Shown: positions 10,401-20,751 of the stretch, in pieces
How the letters are laid out: each line of letters begins with the position of its first letter
Numbering within the stretch: position 1 is the stretch's first letter
Origin: CALXVA01 sp944392465
GTDB taxonomy: Bacteria; Bacillota; Clostridia; TANB77; CAG-508
NCBI GenBank assembly: GCA_963931155.1
Contig: OZ006978.1
Location: forward strand, 930,001 to 994,000
Length of the DNA: 64,000 bases
Reading direction: 5' to 3'
Notes under the pieces: generated by a model
What the model was told of the DNA's origin: nothing
Database searches by the model: none
Seen by the model: only the letters and a program-made list of their open reading frames with translations
Program-made: the position numbers and the translations under genes

Positions 10401-12478
10401 AAAAAGGAAAGAAAAAAACAACTATAACAGGCGATAATGGCGAACAACAGGTTATTACTGAAGATGTTTACCCTGGAGATAAAGATGTTGAAAACATAGT
10501 GTCATTAATAGGAGATAATATTGATGGAGAAATAAAATCTACACCATTTACTTTTAAAGTATTAGAAGGAGATTTAGCAATTACTAACATATCAAAAATA
10601 ACATTGCCAGTTACATTAAGAAAAGGAAGAATAGTTGATTATAAAGTGACTATTCAGAACATTTCGTTAGACAAGAATTTATCAAATGTAACTCTTCGTG
10701 TAAACTTACCTGAGGGATTAAAGATAAAAAATGTATATTATTCAGATAGTGTAAGTTTTAAAGACAAAATTGAAAGCGGAGTTAATATAAATGGAAATAA
10801 TATAACTGTAAATGTTGGAAATTTAGATAGTATGACAGCTTATTTGAAAGAAAATCCAAATCCGGGTAACGAGTTGATTGATTTGCGTACAATGTGTTAT
10901 GTGTATATAGAATTTGAAGTGGATACATTTACAGGCAATTTAGATACTTTAATGACTGTTACTGCAGATCAAGTAGATGAGCATTATTCAAATATGTATC
11001 GATTACGTGCAGCGGAAATAGATATGAGTATAGTTCAAAACGAACTAGAAGAGCAATATATAAAAGAAGGAACAGAATATTCATATAGATTCACTGTAAA
11101 GAATAATGGAGATGCCGTAGCAAGGTCAAATGTTATGACAATGACAATTCCAGATGGGATAAGTTTTGTAAAAGCCACCTATACAATTAATGGAGAAACA
11201 AAAACTTTAGACAGAATAACCAACAATACATTTACTATAAAATTTGTTGATTTTCAGCCAGATTACGAAATGGTTGTTGATATTACAGTTAGAGCAGATA
11301 TGTTGCCAAATTCAAAGGACAAAGAAATTATAACATCTGCTACATTAGAGACAGACGAAGTAAATACGATTACATCAAATGAGGTAACAGCAATAATAGA
11401 ATATGATCCGAATGCAAATCATAATAATTCGGGTGGTCCAAATGAAACTATGGGGTACAAAATAACAGGTACCGCATGGTTAGACGTAAATCAGAATGGC
11501 GAAAGAGACGATGATGAAAACGGGATTGCAAATATTCCAGTACTATTGTTAGATAAAAACACAAACAATGTTGTAACTAATCCAGATACAAATGAACCAA
11601 TACAAACATCTACTTCAAGTGATGGAAAATATGAATTAAATGGTTTGGAAAATGGAGAATATTTAGTAGTATTTGCATATGATTCTTCAAACTTTAGTTT
11701 AACAGAATATCAAAAAGAAGGAGTAAATGAAAGATTTAATTCAGATGCAATAGATGTTAATTTAACTATTAATGGAGAAAGAAAAATAGCAGGTATTACA
11801 GACACACTAACAATTGATAACGAAAATGTAAGAGATATAGATATAGGTTTATATACAGCAAGCAAATTTGATTTAAGACTAGATAAATATGTTGATAAAA
11901 TATCATTAACCACTCCAACAATTGGTACAAGAGTAGATGAATATAACAATAGTGAACTTGCAAAGGTTGAAGTTTTATCACAAAATCTAGGAAAGAGTAG
12001 TGCAGTAATAGAGTACAAAATAGTTGTTACAAATGAAGGCTCTGTACCAGGATATGTAAATAAGATAGTAGATTATTTACCAGAAAATGTAGACTTTAAT
12101 ACAGAACTTAATACAGATTGGTACTTATCAGATAATGGAAACATATACAATTCAAGCTTATCAGATCAAAAGATAAATCCGGGAGAATCAAAGGAAATTA
12201 AACTTATAGTTAGTACACAAATAACAGAAAGCATGTTAGGAACAACTACAAACAATTCAGAGATTTATGAAAGTTATAATGATTTGGGCTTACAAGATAT
12301 AGATTCTACTGTAGCAAATAAGATAGAAACAGAAGATGATATGGGAAAAGCTGATGTAATTTTCTCACTTGTAACAGGTAAAATTGTAATGTATACCTCA
12401 ATAGCATTCGTAGTAATAGCAATAATTGGATTTGGAGTTTATGAAATAAAAAAACGTGTGCTAAATAATAAAAATTAG
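7439..12478 (+). CDS. Giant secreted surface protein with DUF11/SdrD-like domains and C-terminal membrane anchor
   Basis: About 1679 aa. The ATG at 7439 is chosen over the one at 7427 because the RBS ggagg (7429-7433) lies between them. A signal peptide (VRKLIAVLLVIILVSANLTI, ending near AYAAS) leads into a long series of beta-sandwich domains. DUF11-like segments occur around residues 910-1010, 1040-1180 and 1190-1310 (for example DYKVTIQNISLDKNLSNVTL). An SdrD/Cna-B-like domain lies near 1345-1430 (GTAWLDVNQNGERDDDENG). The C-terminus is one membrane segment (MYTSIAFVVIAIIGFGVYEI) plus a basic tail. No LPXTG motif precedes it, so it is probably held by the membrane segment. It resembles adhesin or S-layer-like stalk proteins. 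Ligand unknown. Confidence 0.85.
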   Translation: MNSLVRKLIAVLLVIILVSANLTILGEYTIAYAASDDELNKQDAKTNNKNVLFNSYFDGESHSTVFDINSEEAKIYLKLEVNTAGYVENGTVEFQNVNFKLKDGIKNDSIQSIDVQNNKVVLDRVNNGSEIVVELPIELLNADNVSIDHFNKEFVTKFTGTYIDENGNEKEIEKEITNKLSWNGTAEAEISSEATKYIPYATNGIYGVMVQTKVNVGVKDNTLPIKNTNLEITAPEINLMKPTSVTVVATSMSATNGKTEGLDFTNENYAYDAENGKVTINVDNLSDSISWKKNVKDEYLLTYLYEGKEIYDYAKANNINTTSNILSKVTLYNTTEVVSEKTLTTEIKFDKQAGNIADFAMEVPNDISKGYIYANYDAEKKIETEYNENYIATINSASLVTAIEFVQGVDSFVTEEKAEGSTTVAGKDYAYNKRIEVRQDIFNKMLGEDGNITVKDDTNKEIGIINKDTKIENGRFVLDISKEETNKITITTTAPITEGQFEVNVIKALKENIDYSKDQMKDFKTLKARLEGHTDITTTNVEKEIVLKEPETKIDLEVNKKELSTVVTNENVEIRAVLDTSNVYNALYKDTVLKITLPSDIKDVKLKGTNIILANGLKLKSAKVADENGHKVINVVIEGAQTKYAINAEYKGAIVVLNTDLTLDTLAGSGTEKIIMQYANGNEVATKSEGTLEKEIDIVAPTGVVASTAIDNYKDNVGEVQSVSGEAKTVDIDANSQNRVATIKGAVVNNYPNEISNIAVLGRIPAQGNKEIDSDKELGSTFTIPLATGVGTVGLNASDYTVYYSDNANASRNLNDGSNGWSKEATTASKSFLMVFNDGFKMNSGDKFEFNYDINMPADISNNNSAYTMYKVYFDNEAEIGTISENKTSAILGVTTGKGPEAEIMLETDTDIVREGQIVEITATVKNIGDEDIQNAKLKAIAPEGTVHTGIPEGFLNFEDSADKEKIIELGDIPVDKTVTTRYELRIEKGKKKTTITGDNGEQQVITEDVYPGDKDVENIVSLIGDNIDGEIKSTPFTFKVLEGDLAITNISKITLPVTLRKGRIVDYKVTIQNISLDKNLSNVTLRVNLPEGLKIKNVYYSDSVSFKDKIESGVNINGNNITVNVGNLDSMTAYLKENPNPGNELIDLRTMCYVYIEFEVDTFTGNLDTLMTVTADQVDEHYSNMYRLRAAEIDMSIVQNELEEQYIKEGTEYSYRFTVKNNGDAVARSNVMTMTIPDGISFVKATYTINGETKTLDRITNNTFTIKFVDFQPDYEMVVDITVRADMLPNSKDKEIITSATLETDEVNTITSNEVTAIIEYDPNANHNNSGGPNETMGYKITGTAWLDVNQNGERDDDENGIANIPVLLLDKNTNNVVTNPDTNEPIQTSTSSDGKYELNGLENGEYLVVFAYDSSNFSLTEYQKEGVNERFNSDAIDVNLTINGERKIAGITDTLTIDNENVRDIDIGLYTASKFDLRLDKYVDKISLTTPTIGTRVDEYNNSELAKVEVLSQNLGKSSAVIEYKIVVTNEGSVPGYVNKIVDYLPENVDFNTELNTDWYLSDNGNIYNSSLSDQKINPGESKEIKLIVSTQITESMLGTTTNNSEIYESYNDLGLQDIDSTVANKIETEDDMGKADVIFSLVTGKIVMYTSIAFVVIAIIGFGVYEIKKRVLNNKN

Positions 12479-12498
12479 GAGAAAGGAGGAAAAAGATA

Positions 12499-15400
12499 AT
12501 GAATACCAAATTGCTTAAAAGGGTTTTCATAGTGATATTTTTGGGTGTTGCAACATGTATACTTACTATGCTAAGCAAAATGACACTTGCCGCAGATGTT
12601 GCAGGTACAACAAAAACGTCTACACCAATAGAGGTAGTAGCGGAAGCAAGTGTAAGTAATTCAGATGGTAGTACTGAGGCAAGAGTGTTTATTGAATGGT
12701 ATCCTGGAGCCCATCATGTTATTGTTGGTGGAAAAGAATTATATTGTGTGCAACAAGGAATAGTACTATGGGAAGAAAACAGAAACTTTCCAATACCAGA
12801 TGCACTAAAATATGGTTCTATAGAAAGTACAGCAAAAAAAGCATGGCCACAAACACACAAATATTGTAGAGAATTCGAAAATAATGGAAGAATTACTTAT
12901 CCATATTTATGGTGCACAGGAAATCATATAGATTTAACAGTTCCTCATCCAGATGCTACTTATATATTTACATACCCAGGATTAGGAAGTTGGTCAGCGG
13001 AGAAACAAATGGCATTATGGGGTACCGACTTTGCATTAGAGCAAGGTTCGGCTGGTGCTATTGGTGGAAACGCAATAAATACTGAAGCTTTAAGATATGA
13101 AGAATATTTTAATAATATGATGGCTCAAGAAGGTTCAACTCAAGAACAACCAACAATTAATCCAACCGATCAAACAGATTTAGATGAAATAAAAGTATTA
13201 GTTGATAAGGATGCAGACACATTAGTAATAGGACCATTTTCAATAGACTACGTAAATGGTGTGTTTGAAGGAGTGGCATTTGGAGGAATATCTGACATGT
13301 ATTTTAAAGGATATAACTCTAGTAAAGCACAAATAAAAGAAAGAATAGAAATTGAAAAATATATAGTTAATGATGAAGAATATGATTTATCATTTTTTGA
13401 ACCTAATACAGGTGATAATTCTTTCGTGGATCGTAAAGAACAATTATATCCTAAAGGAAAATCAGCAGGGGAGGATGAATTCTATTTAAAAATTAAAAAT
13501 CCAAACCAAGGGGTTACAACAGATGCAGGTAGTGTAAGTTTTCTAAAGTTACATATAGATTTTAAATGGATGGCTGCATATGCAACTGTATGTATAATGG
13601 ATACTAAAGTTTATCAAATTTCATGGGATGATGTTCACTCTACTCATACGCATAGTAGTACAGATAGTGAAGGAAACACAACAACAACATCATGCTACTA
13701 TTGTACAGCTTACTCATGGCTACAGCCTATAGATGCTCAAAACATTGCTAACTTATTATTAGGAAGAAGAAAATTGTTTACAACATCTTTAGAGATACCA
13801 GCAAATGATGACGACTTATTAGACATAAGAATGGAATTAGGTGGTATTGTATGGGAAGATGCAATGGCAACAAAAGAGAATAAAGCAGATGGTGTATACA
13901 ACACAGAAGGCGACATCGATAAAAGAATGAAAAATGTAAAAGTAACATTATATGATGAAGATGGAAACATTGTAGAATTGCTAACAGACGAAAATGCTGC
14001 TGATAGTGATGAAGAATTAATGCATAGAATCAATCCAACATATACAGATGAACAAGGAAGATATTTATTTAGAGGATTAGATCCACTTAAAAAATATTAT
14101 GTAGTATTTGAATATAATGGACAAAGATATTTGCCAACAGAATATTTAAATACAGCAAATGGACAACATGATTCTGTAGAAGCAATGGTTAATGCAGGAT
14201 TATATAATACAAATGAATGGAATGTAACATCTAAAGGAACAGAGGCTGATAGTGGTAATCCATATGAGGGTGTAGAAATCTCAAGACAAGACTTTGACAA
14301 GAGATTCTCTAACATTACTGCTTATCCAGAAAATTATCCATCAAGCAACTCTCTAGGAAAAGTTGGTGATTATAATGCAACATTCACACAAAGAGATTTA
14401 ATGGGATACACATTAAATGATAATGGAACATACAGTAAAACAGAGACACAACTAATAGATGGTTATGATTTTGATGAAAATGGAAATGAAACAGAAACAT
14501 TCTCAGAAGGACAGATTTCTAAGAAAGTAAGAGAATATATTACAGCAAACAAGAAATTCCCTGATGAGGAAGCTATGAAACAAATCTATAGTAGCTTAGC
14601 TGGAAACGACGAGGATGCATGGAAAAAGTTCCAATTCATAGAGGACTGTCAAATCCAAGCATATACGGGATCACCAAAGAGTTTTGAAAGAGACTTATAT
14701 CCAGTATATGATCAATTCGTAATAAATGATAATGATCCACAGAGTGAAGAACCAGATCCTTGGAGTGTTGAATATGATACTTCAACAGTAACTGTAGCAG
14801 GAGTTGAATATAAACCAATATATCCAGGTCAATACTATGTAAACTTAGGATTATGGAGAAGACAAGAATTTGATGCGGCACTAAGAAAAGATATGTTTAA
14901 AGCAGCAGTTAAAATTAATGGTAAAACATTAACATATGATTATGATAAGAGAAAAGAAGAAGATGAAGACAGTAAAAATAGTGAAGACGGACAAGATAAT
15001 GATACTTATTGGGATATTAACATAAGAATGGAAGACTATGATAACTACTATGGAATTGGATATAACAGAGATGTATATGAATCAGATTATCAATTCGGAA
15101 CAGATTTACAACCAGACCATCCAGGAGATCCACTAGAAGTTTATGCAACATATCAAATAGCAATTACAAATCAATCAATGAGTATAATGACACAAATAAA
15201 AGAAATTGTAGATTACTATGATGCAGAATATACATTTAAACCAAACTTATCATGGATAACATTCCAATACTATCCAAGAGGAAATAAAACAGTTTCAGAA
15301 AAATACTATGATATGATGGCTGAACCACAAGCAACAATAGATGATAACAATAATAACTTAGCATTAAAATATATGGCACTTAATGATGAAGATGAATTAA

Positions 15401-17655
15401 TAGCAGTTAAAGAAGTGGATGCAAATAGACCAAGCACAAATAAGGAACTAGAAGGATTTAAGAATTTATATATTCATGCACTTGAAGATATAAAACTTAA
15501 AACTGGAGAAACTGCATATATGTATCTAACATTCCAAGTAAATAAAGATGATTCAGGAAAAATTATAGTTGATAATGATGCTACTCCAAAACATAACATT
15601 GTTGAAATTAATGGATATGCAACATACTATGGAGAAAATACAGAACTTCCAAATGGTGTTACTAAAGGACCTGACGATATTGCAGGTATCATAGATAGAG
15701 ATTCTAACCCAGGTAACTTAGAACAAGAAGACCTAGAAGGAGAAAAATACGAGAAGAACTTTGAAGATGATACAGACGAAGCACCACCATTAAATGTAAC
15801 GGTTAATCCAGATGATGTAAGGGAAGTTAACGGTATGGTTTGGGAAGATGAAAGAAATGAATCAAATGGTAAAGCTATGATAGGTGATGGTATAAGAGAA
15901 GAAGGAGAAGAGGATGTAGCAGGTGTTAATGTAGAGCTTATTGAAATATTGGAAGATGGATCAGAATGGCTATGGGGAACAGCAACAACAGACGAAAGTG
16001 GAAAATATGTCATTCAAAAATTCATACCAGGTGATTATATAGTAAGATTTAAATATGGTGACACAGATGCGACAGCTTTATCTACTGAATCTCTAGGACG
16101 TACAGGAGCAAATATAGTTTCATACAATGGTCAAGACTTTAAATCTACAACATACCAAGATGGTGTACCACAAGATGGACCAACAGATATAGATGAAACA
16201 TACTTTGGATACACAGATACAGCAGAACAAAATGAATCAGGAACATTTGGATATGATATATATGATACTGATAAAGAAACTGAAGCAGGAAATAACTACT
16301 CAGATGCAAAAGATATATGGTCAAGAAGAGAAGCAGTTATAAACTATAGTAAAGACAATGTAACAAACCATGTAGCAGAAGTTTTAGCATCACCATATCA
16401 AGTTCCATCATATAATGATACACCATATAGTGAATCTCAAATGAGTGACCTATATAATGAGTTAATTTCTAATACAAATATGGTAGCAGAAACTGGTGTA
16501 ATCGTAATGGAAGTTGAGTATGATAGACAAACAACAGATGGTGATGATGAAGTAAAAAATAACGAAGAGACTTCTACAAAAGATTACTACACAGGAGATA
16601 ATAAACAAAATGGTAACTATGTAATTCAAAATCTAGACTTTGGTTTAGAGGAAAGACCAAAATCACAATTAGAAATTGATAAATCAGTAGCAAATGTAAG
16701 AGTTACTCTTGCTAATAACAATATCTTATTTGATATATCAGCTGAAGCAAATAATGCATTATGGCAAGACCATAAAGAATATAATATCGGAGCTGTAAAA
16801 GATGATTATGAAGGAATTTATCCAACATATTATGAAACAGACGATAAACACAGATATTCTTATAGAGAAATAATTGATACAATAGTAAAAGGTACAGATA
16901 AAGGTATAATTCAATTAACAATGGACGAAGAAATAATGCATGGTGCAACAGTTCAAATAACATATGCAGTAAAAGTAACGAATGTTGGTGAGACAGATTA
17001 CATAGATGGAGCAAATAAAAACTTCTACTACTTAGGAAATACAGATGGAGCTCATGAGTCTACAACAACAACAAATCAACTTATAGATTATGTACAAAAC
17101 AACCTAAGATTTGACGCAAACGCAATGAACAATGCATCAAATGCGGTAAATGGTGAAAGCGAAGACGGAACAAAAACCAACTCAGAAAACGGCTGGGCAG
17201 TTATAAATAAAGAAGAAATAATTAGCCAAGGATTAGTAAATAGCAACTTAACAGAAAATATAAATCAATTTATAGATGTAATCCAAACACCAAACTTCGG
17301 AGAGAAAGCATTACTACCTGGAGAAAGCATTACTAAGATGTTAATTCTATCTCAAGAAATAACACCAGAAAATACTGCAGACGATTTAACATATGCAAAT
17401 ATGGTAGAAATAGTTAAGACATCAAACGAAGCTGGTAGAAGAATGGCTTACTCAGTAGTTGGAAACCAAGATCCATCATTACCAGATGCATCAGAAGTTG
17501 ATGCAAACGTTGCAGAAAGAATAGTAATTTTACCACCATTTGGTGAGCAAAGAATTTACTATCTACTAGGAATTACAATAGGAGCAATTCTAATTGGAGG
17601 TATTGTATTAATAAGAAGAAAAGTACTTAAAGGAAAAACAAATAAAGATAAATAA
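12499..17655 (+). CDS. Giant secreted surface protein with two SdrD B-like domains
   Basis: A 1718-aa protein only 20 bp after the previous one, with a strong RBS (aaaggagg). It has a signal peptide (about residues 1-32, ending TLAAD), a Trp/Tyr-rich N-terminal region (WYPGAHHVIVGGKELYCVQQG) that may be a thioester-like or adhesive domain, and two SdrD/Cna-B-like domains starting at GGIVWEDAMATKENKADG (about residue 450) and VNGMVWEDERNESNGKA (about 1110). DUF11-like segments follow near 1400-1650. It ends in one membrane segment (YYLLGITIGAILIGGIVLI) and basic residues. The residues before it (LPPFGEQ) are not a canonical sortase motif. Probably co-expressed with its neighbour, perhaps as partners of one surface structure. 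No catalytic motif was seen. Confidence 0.85.
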   Translation: MNTKLLKRVFIVIFLGVATCILTMLSKMTLAADVAGTTKTSTPIEVVAEASVSNSDGSTEARVFIEWYPGAHHVIVGGKELYCVQQGIVLWEENRNFPIPDALKYGSIESTAKKAWPQTHKYCREFENNGRITYPYLWCTGNHIDLTVPHPDATYIFTYPGLGSWSAEKQMALWGTDFALEQGSAGAIGGNAINTEALRYEEYFNNMMAQEGSTQEQPTINPTDQTDLDEIKVLVDKDADTLVIGPFSIDYVNGVFEGVAFGGISDMYFKGYNSSKAQIKERIEIEKYIVNDEEYDLSFFEPNTGDNSFVDRKEQLYPKGKSAGEDEFYLKIKNPNQGVTTDAGSVSFLKLHIDFKWMAAYATVCIMDTKVYQISWDDVHSTHTHSSTDSEGNTTTTSCYYCTAYSWLQPIDAQNIANLLLGRRKLFTTSLEIPANDDDLLDIRMELGGIVWEDAMATKENKADGVYNTEGDIDKRMKNVKVTLYDEDGNIVELLTDENAADSDEELMHRINPTYTDEQGRYLFRGLDPLKKYYVVFEYNGQRYLPTEYLNTANGQHDSVEAMVNAGLYNTNEWNVTSKGTEADSGNPYEGVEISRQDFDKRFSNITAYPENYPSSNSLGKVGDYNATFTQRDLMGYTLNDNGTYSKTETQLIDGYDFDENGNETETFSEGQISKKVREYITANKKFPDEEAMKQIYSSLAGNDEDAWKKFQFIEDCQIQAYTGSPKSFERDLYPVYDQFVINDNDPQSEEPDPWSVEYDTSTVTVAGVEYKPIYPGQYYVNLGLWRRQEFDAALRKDMFKAAVKINGKTLTYDYDKRKEEDEDSKNSEDGQDNDTYWDINIRMEDYDNYYGIGYNRDVYESDYQFGTDLQPDHPGDPLEVYATYQIAITNQSMSIMTQIKEIVDYYDAEYTFKPNLSWITFQYYPRGNKTVSEKYYDMMAEPQATIDDNNNNLALKYMALNDEDELIAVKEVDANRPSTNKELEGFKNLYIHALEDIKLKTGETAYMYLTFQVNKDDSGKIIVDNDATPKHNIVEINGYATYYGENTELPNGVTKGPDDIAGIIDRDSNPGNLEQEDLEGEKYEKNFEDDTDEAPPLNVTVNPDDVREVNGMVWEDERNESNGKAMIGDGIREEGEEDVAGVNVELIEILEDGSEWLWGTATTDESGKYVIQKFIPGDYIVRFKYGDTDATALSTESLGRTGANIVSYNGQDFKSTTYQDGVPQDGPTDIDETYFGYTDTAEQNESGTFGYDIYDTDKETEAGNNYSDAKDIWSRREAVINYSKDNVTNHVAEVLASPYQVPSYNDTPYSESQMSDLYNELISNTNMVAETGVIVMEVEYDRQTTDGDDEVKNNEETSTKDYYTGDNKQNGNYVIQNLDFGLEERPKSQLEIDKSVANVRVTLANNNILFDISAEANNALWQDHKEYNIGAVKDDYEGIYPTYYETDDKHRYSYREIIDTIVKGTDKGIIQLTMDEEIMHGATVQITYAVKVTNVGETDYIDGANKNFYYLGNTDGAHESTTTTNQLIDYVQNNLRFDANAMNNASNAVNGESEDGTKTNSENGWAVINKEEIISQGLVNSNLTENINQFIDVIQTPNFGEKALLPGESITKMLILSQEITPENTADDLTYANMVEIVKTSNEAGRRMAYSVVGNQDPSLPDASEVDANVAERIVILPPFGEQRIYYLLGITIGAILIGGIVLIRRKVLKGKTNKDK

Positions 17656-17726
17656 TTAAAAGCAACATAAAATTCCAAACTATAATTGCATTAAAAAATA
17701 ATTCAAATTAATATAATAACCAATAT

Positions 17727-17763
17727 AAAAATAGAACCTTTGAAAAATAAGGTTCTATTTTTA
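17727..17763 (+). terminator. Intrinsic terminator after the surface-protein operon
   Basis: The stem AAAATAGAACCTT / AAGGTTCTATTTT encloses a short A-rich loop and ends in a T run. It lies 72 bp after the stop of the second surface protein. Confidence 0.85.
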
Positions 17764-17985
17764 TGCAAAATATTGAAAAAAATGCTATTTTGAGATAAAA
17801 TTATATGTAACTATTGTTAAAAAATATTATATAAATTAAGAACACATCACATTTTGTAAAAAACTTTTTTATATTATGGATTAAATGTGACAAAAAAATA
17901 TTTTTAAGTGGGCTATAATTTAGTAGCATTAAGCTATGTAAACGAAAGACAAAGCTTTTATCTAACAAAAAAAATAGATAAAAAA

Positions 17986-18078
17986 GCTATAATCGCCATT
18001 GCCTTTAAGTTTTTTTACTATTATATAGTTAGAAATTCAAATCGGCAAGAACAAAGGGCGACCAAGGTTGCTTTGTTC
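17986..18078. repeat. Three-copy structured intergenic element, copy 2
   Basis: It starts 'gctataatcgccattgcc' and ends in the hairpin gaacaaag-ggcgacc / ggttgc-ctttgttc (18049-18078). Against copy 1 several stem bases differ but still pair, including a G-T pair, which suggests selection on RNA or hairpin structure. It lies about 45 bp upstream of the spoIIE start, in a 468-bp gene-free stretch (17656-18123), so it could form part of the spoIIE leader. Nothing else was recognised in that stretch except the terminator at 17727-17763. Confidence 0.6.
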
Positions 18079-18123
18079 CAGGAGAACATTAATGCATAAA
18101 TAAAAGAGTAGAGGTGATTTTAG

Positions 18124-20619
18124 ATGTTTCAAAATATAACAAAAGACTCTGATGAAAATCAAGAGTACTATGACGAAGGAGTAAAAAAAGTTAATACAAA
18201 AGATGTGTTAAAAAGATTATTTGCAAAACAAAATATAATTTTATATATAGTAACTTTTATGATTTCAATGGTAGGTTTTAATAACAGCAGTTTGTTATTT
18301 ACAATAACACCATTTGGACTAGCCATTATAGCATCAGCACTAGGAAATAATAGACCAATAGGAATTATGTACGTATTATCATTAATTGGAACATTTGTAA
18401 GTTTTGGATTTACAAATTTATTAATATATTTTATAACATCATTAGTACTTTTTATATCGATTTTAATAGTAAGACCAAAACTACAAGAAAATGTTAATGA
18501 GAAAAGAAAAATAGGAGGACATTTATTTTTTGCAGTATTAATAGTACAAGTTATACCAATGTTTTTTAGAACTTTTTATGTGTTTGACTTATTAACATCT
18601 ATAATGCTTGCAACAACAACACTTATATTTTATAAAATATTTGTAAACTCAATAACTGTAATAGTAGATTTTGGTGCTAGAAGAGCATTTACTATAGAAG
18701 AGGTTATAGGTACAAGTTTACTTTTAGCAATTACTATAACAGCATTTGGTAATATAAACATATTCGGATTTTCTATAAAAAATATTTTAAGCATTTTAAT
18801 TGTATTAGTTTTAGGATGGAAAAACGGGTTACTTGTTGGAGCAACTGGAGGTATAACCATAGGAGTTGTATTAGGAGTAATTACAGAAACAGAACCACTA
18901 ATGATTGCAGTGTATGCAGTATCTGGATTAATAGCAGGATTACTTAATAAATTTGGCAGAATTGGAGTAATAGTTGGATTTGCTTTAGGAAATATAGTTT
19001 TAGCATATGTAGCAAATGGAAATACAGCACCATTAATAATATTTCAAGAAATTTTAATTGCGGCATTAGGTTTGCTTGCGATTCCAAAAAATGTAGAAAT
19101 AAATATAGAAGACTTAGTTGGGGCAAATAAACTATTGCCAGAAACTACAGGAGGAAGCATAGAGGCAAATCAAGATACGATATATAAATTAAATAGTATG
19201 TCAGACACAATAAACGATATAGCTGAAAGCTACAGTAATGCTGCAGCTACAATACTTACAGATGATGAATTAAAAGTACAAGAAAAAAAGAATATAGATA
19301 TTTTTAAAGAAGAATTAAAAAAGAATATAGAAGACTTAGAAGATAATATGTTATATGATGAAATATATTATTCTACAGATGAACTTTTACAAGATATTTT
19401 TAATTATTTATTAGATAACGACATAATTACAGAAAAAAACTTAATTAAAATATTAGAAAAACATAATAACTACATAGTAGGCTTTGAAAACACAAAAACA
19501 CAAGCTAGAGAAGATGTATATAAAATAGTAAAAGCAATTAATTATTCATATAAAATTAGCAAAATGAATTTTATATGGAAAAAGAAATTAGATGAAAGCA
19601 AAAAAACAGTATCATCTCAACTAAAAGGAGTATCAGAAGCAATATCAAAAATGGCTGAAGATATTGATAAAAAGAAAAAAGAGGATAGAGAAGAATTTGC
19701 AGATAAAAAGCAAGAAATACTTAAATTATTAGAACAAAAAGAAATAGAAATAAAAACCATAGATATAAAACAAAATGCATCTAATAGATTTATAGTAGAA
19801 GTATATACAGATATATGTAATAATCTAGATGGAACAGAATGTAATATAAGGAAAATATGTAAAATAATCAGCAAAGTTTTAGACCAAAACATGATAATGC
19901 AAAAACAAGAATGTGGGCTAAGACTAGAAAAAAACATATGCAAATTTACATATATATCAGATGATAACTATCATATACAAATTGGAACAGCAAAATCAAC
20001 AAAAGCAGACTCGCCAGTATCTGGGGATAGTAGCTTAGAAACAAGACTAGAAGATGGAAAATATTTATTAGCATTAAGTGATGGAATGGGATCGGGACCA
20101 GAAGCAATGAAGAGTAGCAAAATAGCAATAAAAATGTTAGAAAGACTACTAACAGCGGGCTTTGAAAAAGATGTATCACTACAGCTAATAAATTCTACAT
20201 TATCAGCAAACACAGAAGAAGATATGTATGCTACATTAGACATAGAAATATTAGATTTATTTAATGGAAACATGGAATTCATAAAGAATGGAGCATGCCC
20301 AACATATGTAAAAAGGGGAAAAGAAGTACAATTGCTTAAGTCAATGTCATTACCAACAGGAATAGTAAGCGAAAACGATTTAGTAGTATATGACTTTGAT
20401 TTAGAAGATGGAGACATAATAGTAATGTGCACAGATGGAATAATAGATTCTAATAAAGAATACTTAAATAAACACTTATGGCTAAAATACTTATTGGAAG
20501 ATATGGAAACAACAGATGCACAGCAAATAGCAGATATAATTTTAAAAGAAGCTATAGACAACGACTTTGGAAACCAAAAAGATGACATGAGCGTAATAGT
20601 AGCAAAAATTTATAAATAG
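18124..20619 (+). CDS. spoIIE: Stage II sporulation protein E (SpoIIE), PP2C-type phosphatase
   Basis: An 831-aa membrane phosphatase. In sporulating Bacillota SpoIIE dephosphorylates the anti-anti-sigma factor SpoIIAA, which activates sigma-F in the forespore. The N-terminal third (about residues 35-325) holds roughly ten membrane segments. A charged linker with helices follows (about 340-600). The C-terminal PP2C domain (about 610-831) has GDSSLETRLEDGKYLLALSD, DGMGSGPEAMKSS (metal-binding Asp) and the second metal site VMCTDGIIDS. Length matches B. subtilis SpoIIE (827 aa). The RBS gaggtga precedes the ATG. This gene is strong evidence that the organism makes endospores. Confidence 0.95.
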   Translation: MFQNITKDSDENQEYYDEGVKKVNTKDVLKRLFAKQNIILYIVTFMISMVGFNNSSLLFTITPFGLAIIASALGNNRPIGIMYVLSLIGTFVSFGFTNLLIYFITSLVLFISILIVRPKLQENVNEKRKIGGHLFFAVLIVQVIPMFFRTFYVFDLLTSIMLATTTLIFYKIFVNSITVIVDFGARRAFTIEEVIGTSLLLAITITAFGNINIFGFSIKNILSILIVLVLGWKNGLLVGATGGITIGVVLGVITETEPLMIAVYAVSGLIAGLLNKFGRIGVIVGFALGNIVLAYVANGNTAPLIIFQEILIAALGLLAIPKNVEINIEDLVGANKLLPETTGGSIEANQDTIYKLNSMSDTINDIAESYSNAAATILTDDELKVQEKKNIDIFKEELKKNIEDLEDNMLYDEIYYSTDELLQDIFNYLLDNDIITEKNLIKILEKHNNYIVGFENTKTQAREDVYKIVKAINYSYKISKMNFIWKKKLDESKKTVSSQLKGVSEAISKMAEDIDKKKKEDREEFADKKQEILKLLEQKEIEIKTIDIKQNASNRFIVEVYTDICNNLDGTECNIRKICKIISKVLDQNMIMQKQECGLRLEKNICKFTYISDDNYHIQIGTAKSTKADSPVSGDSSLETRLEDGKYLLALSDGMGSGPEAMKSSKIAIKMLERLLTAGFEKDVSLQLINSTLSANTEEDMYATLDIEILDLFNGNMEFIKNGACPTYVKRGKEVQLLKSMSLPTGIVSENDLVVYDFDLEDGDIIVMCTDGIIDSNKEYLNKHLWLKYLLEDMETTDAQQIADIILKEAIDNDFGNQKDDMSVIVAKIYK

Positions 20620-20624
20620 AGAGA

Positions 20625-20653
20625 GTGCCGTTGGGGACAGACCCCAATGGCAC
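20625..20653 (+). repeat. REP-like palindrome (GGGGACAGACCCC core), probable terminator of spoIIE
   Basis: gtgccgttgggg and ccccaatggcac form a 12-base stem (one mismatch) around ACAGA, followed by a short T run. Degraded relatives lie at 24195-24223 and 44599-44625, with half copies near 23664-23684 and 28821-28834. It lies six bases after the spoIIE stop and can act as its terminator. Confidence 0.75.
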
Positions 20654-20751
20654 TTTTGCAAATTCTTTAAAATATTACAAATTTCTTGTAATTACATACA
20701 TAAATATGATATATTATATATGTAAAATTTTATTTGCTTATGGAGGTCTTT

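Noticed and set aside
17908..18099. 63-codon open frame upstream of spoIIE
   Set aside because: It has no RBS and overlaps the structured three-copy element; composition is not protein-like.
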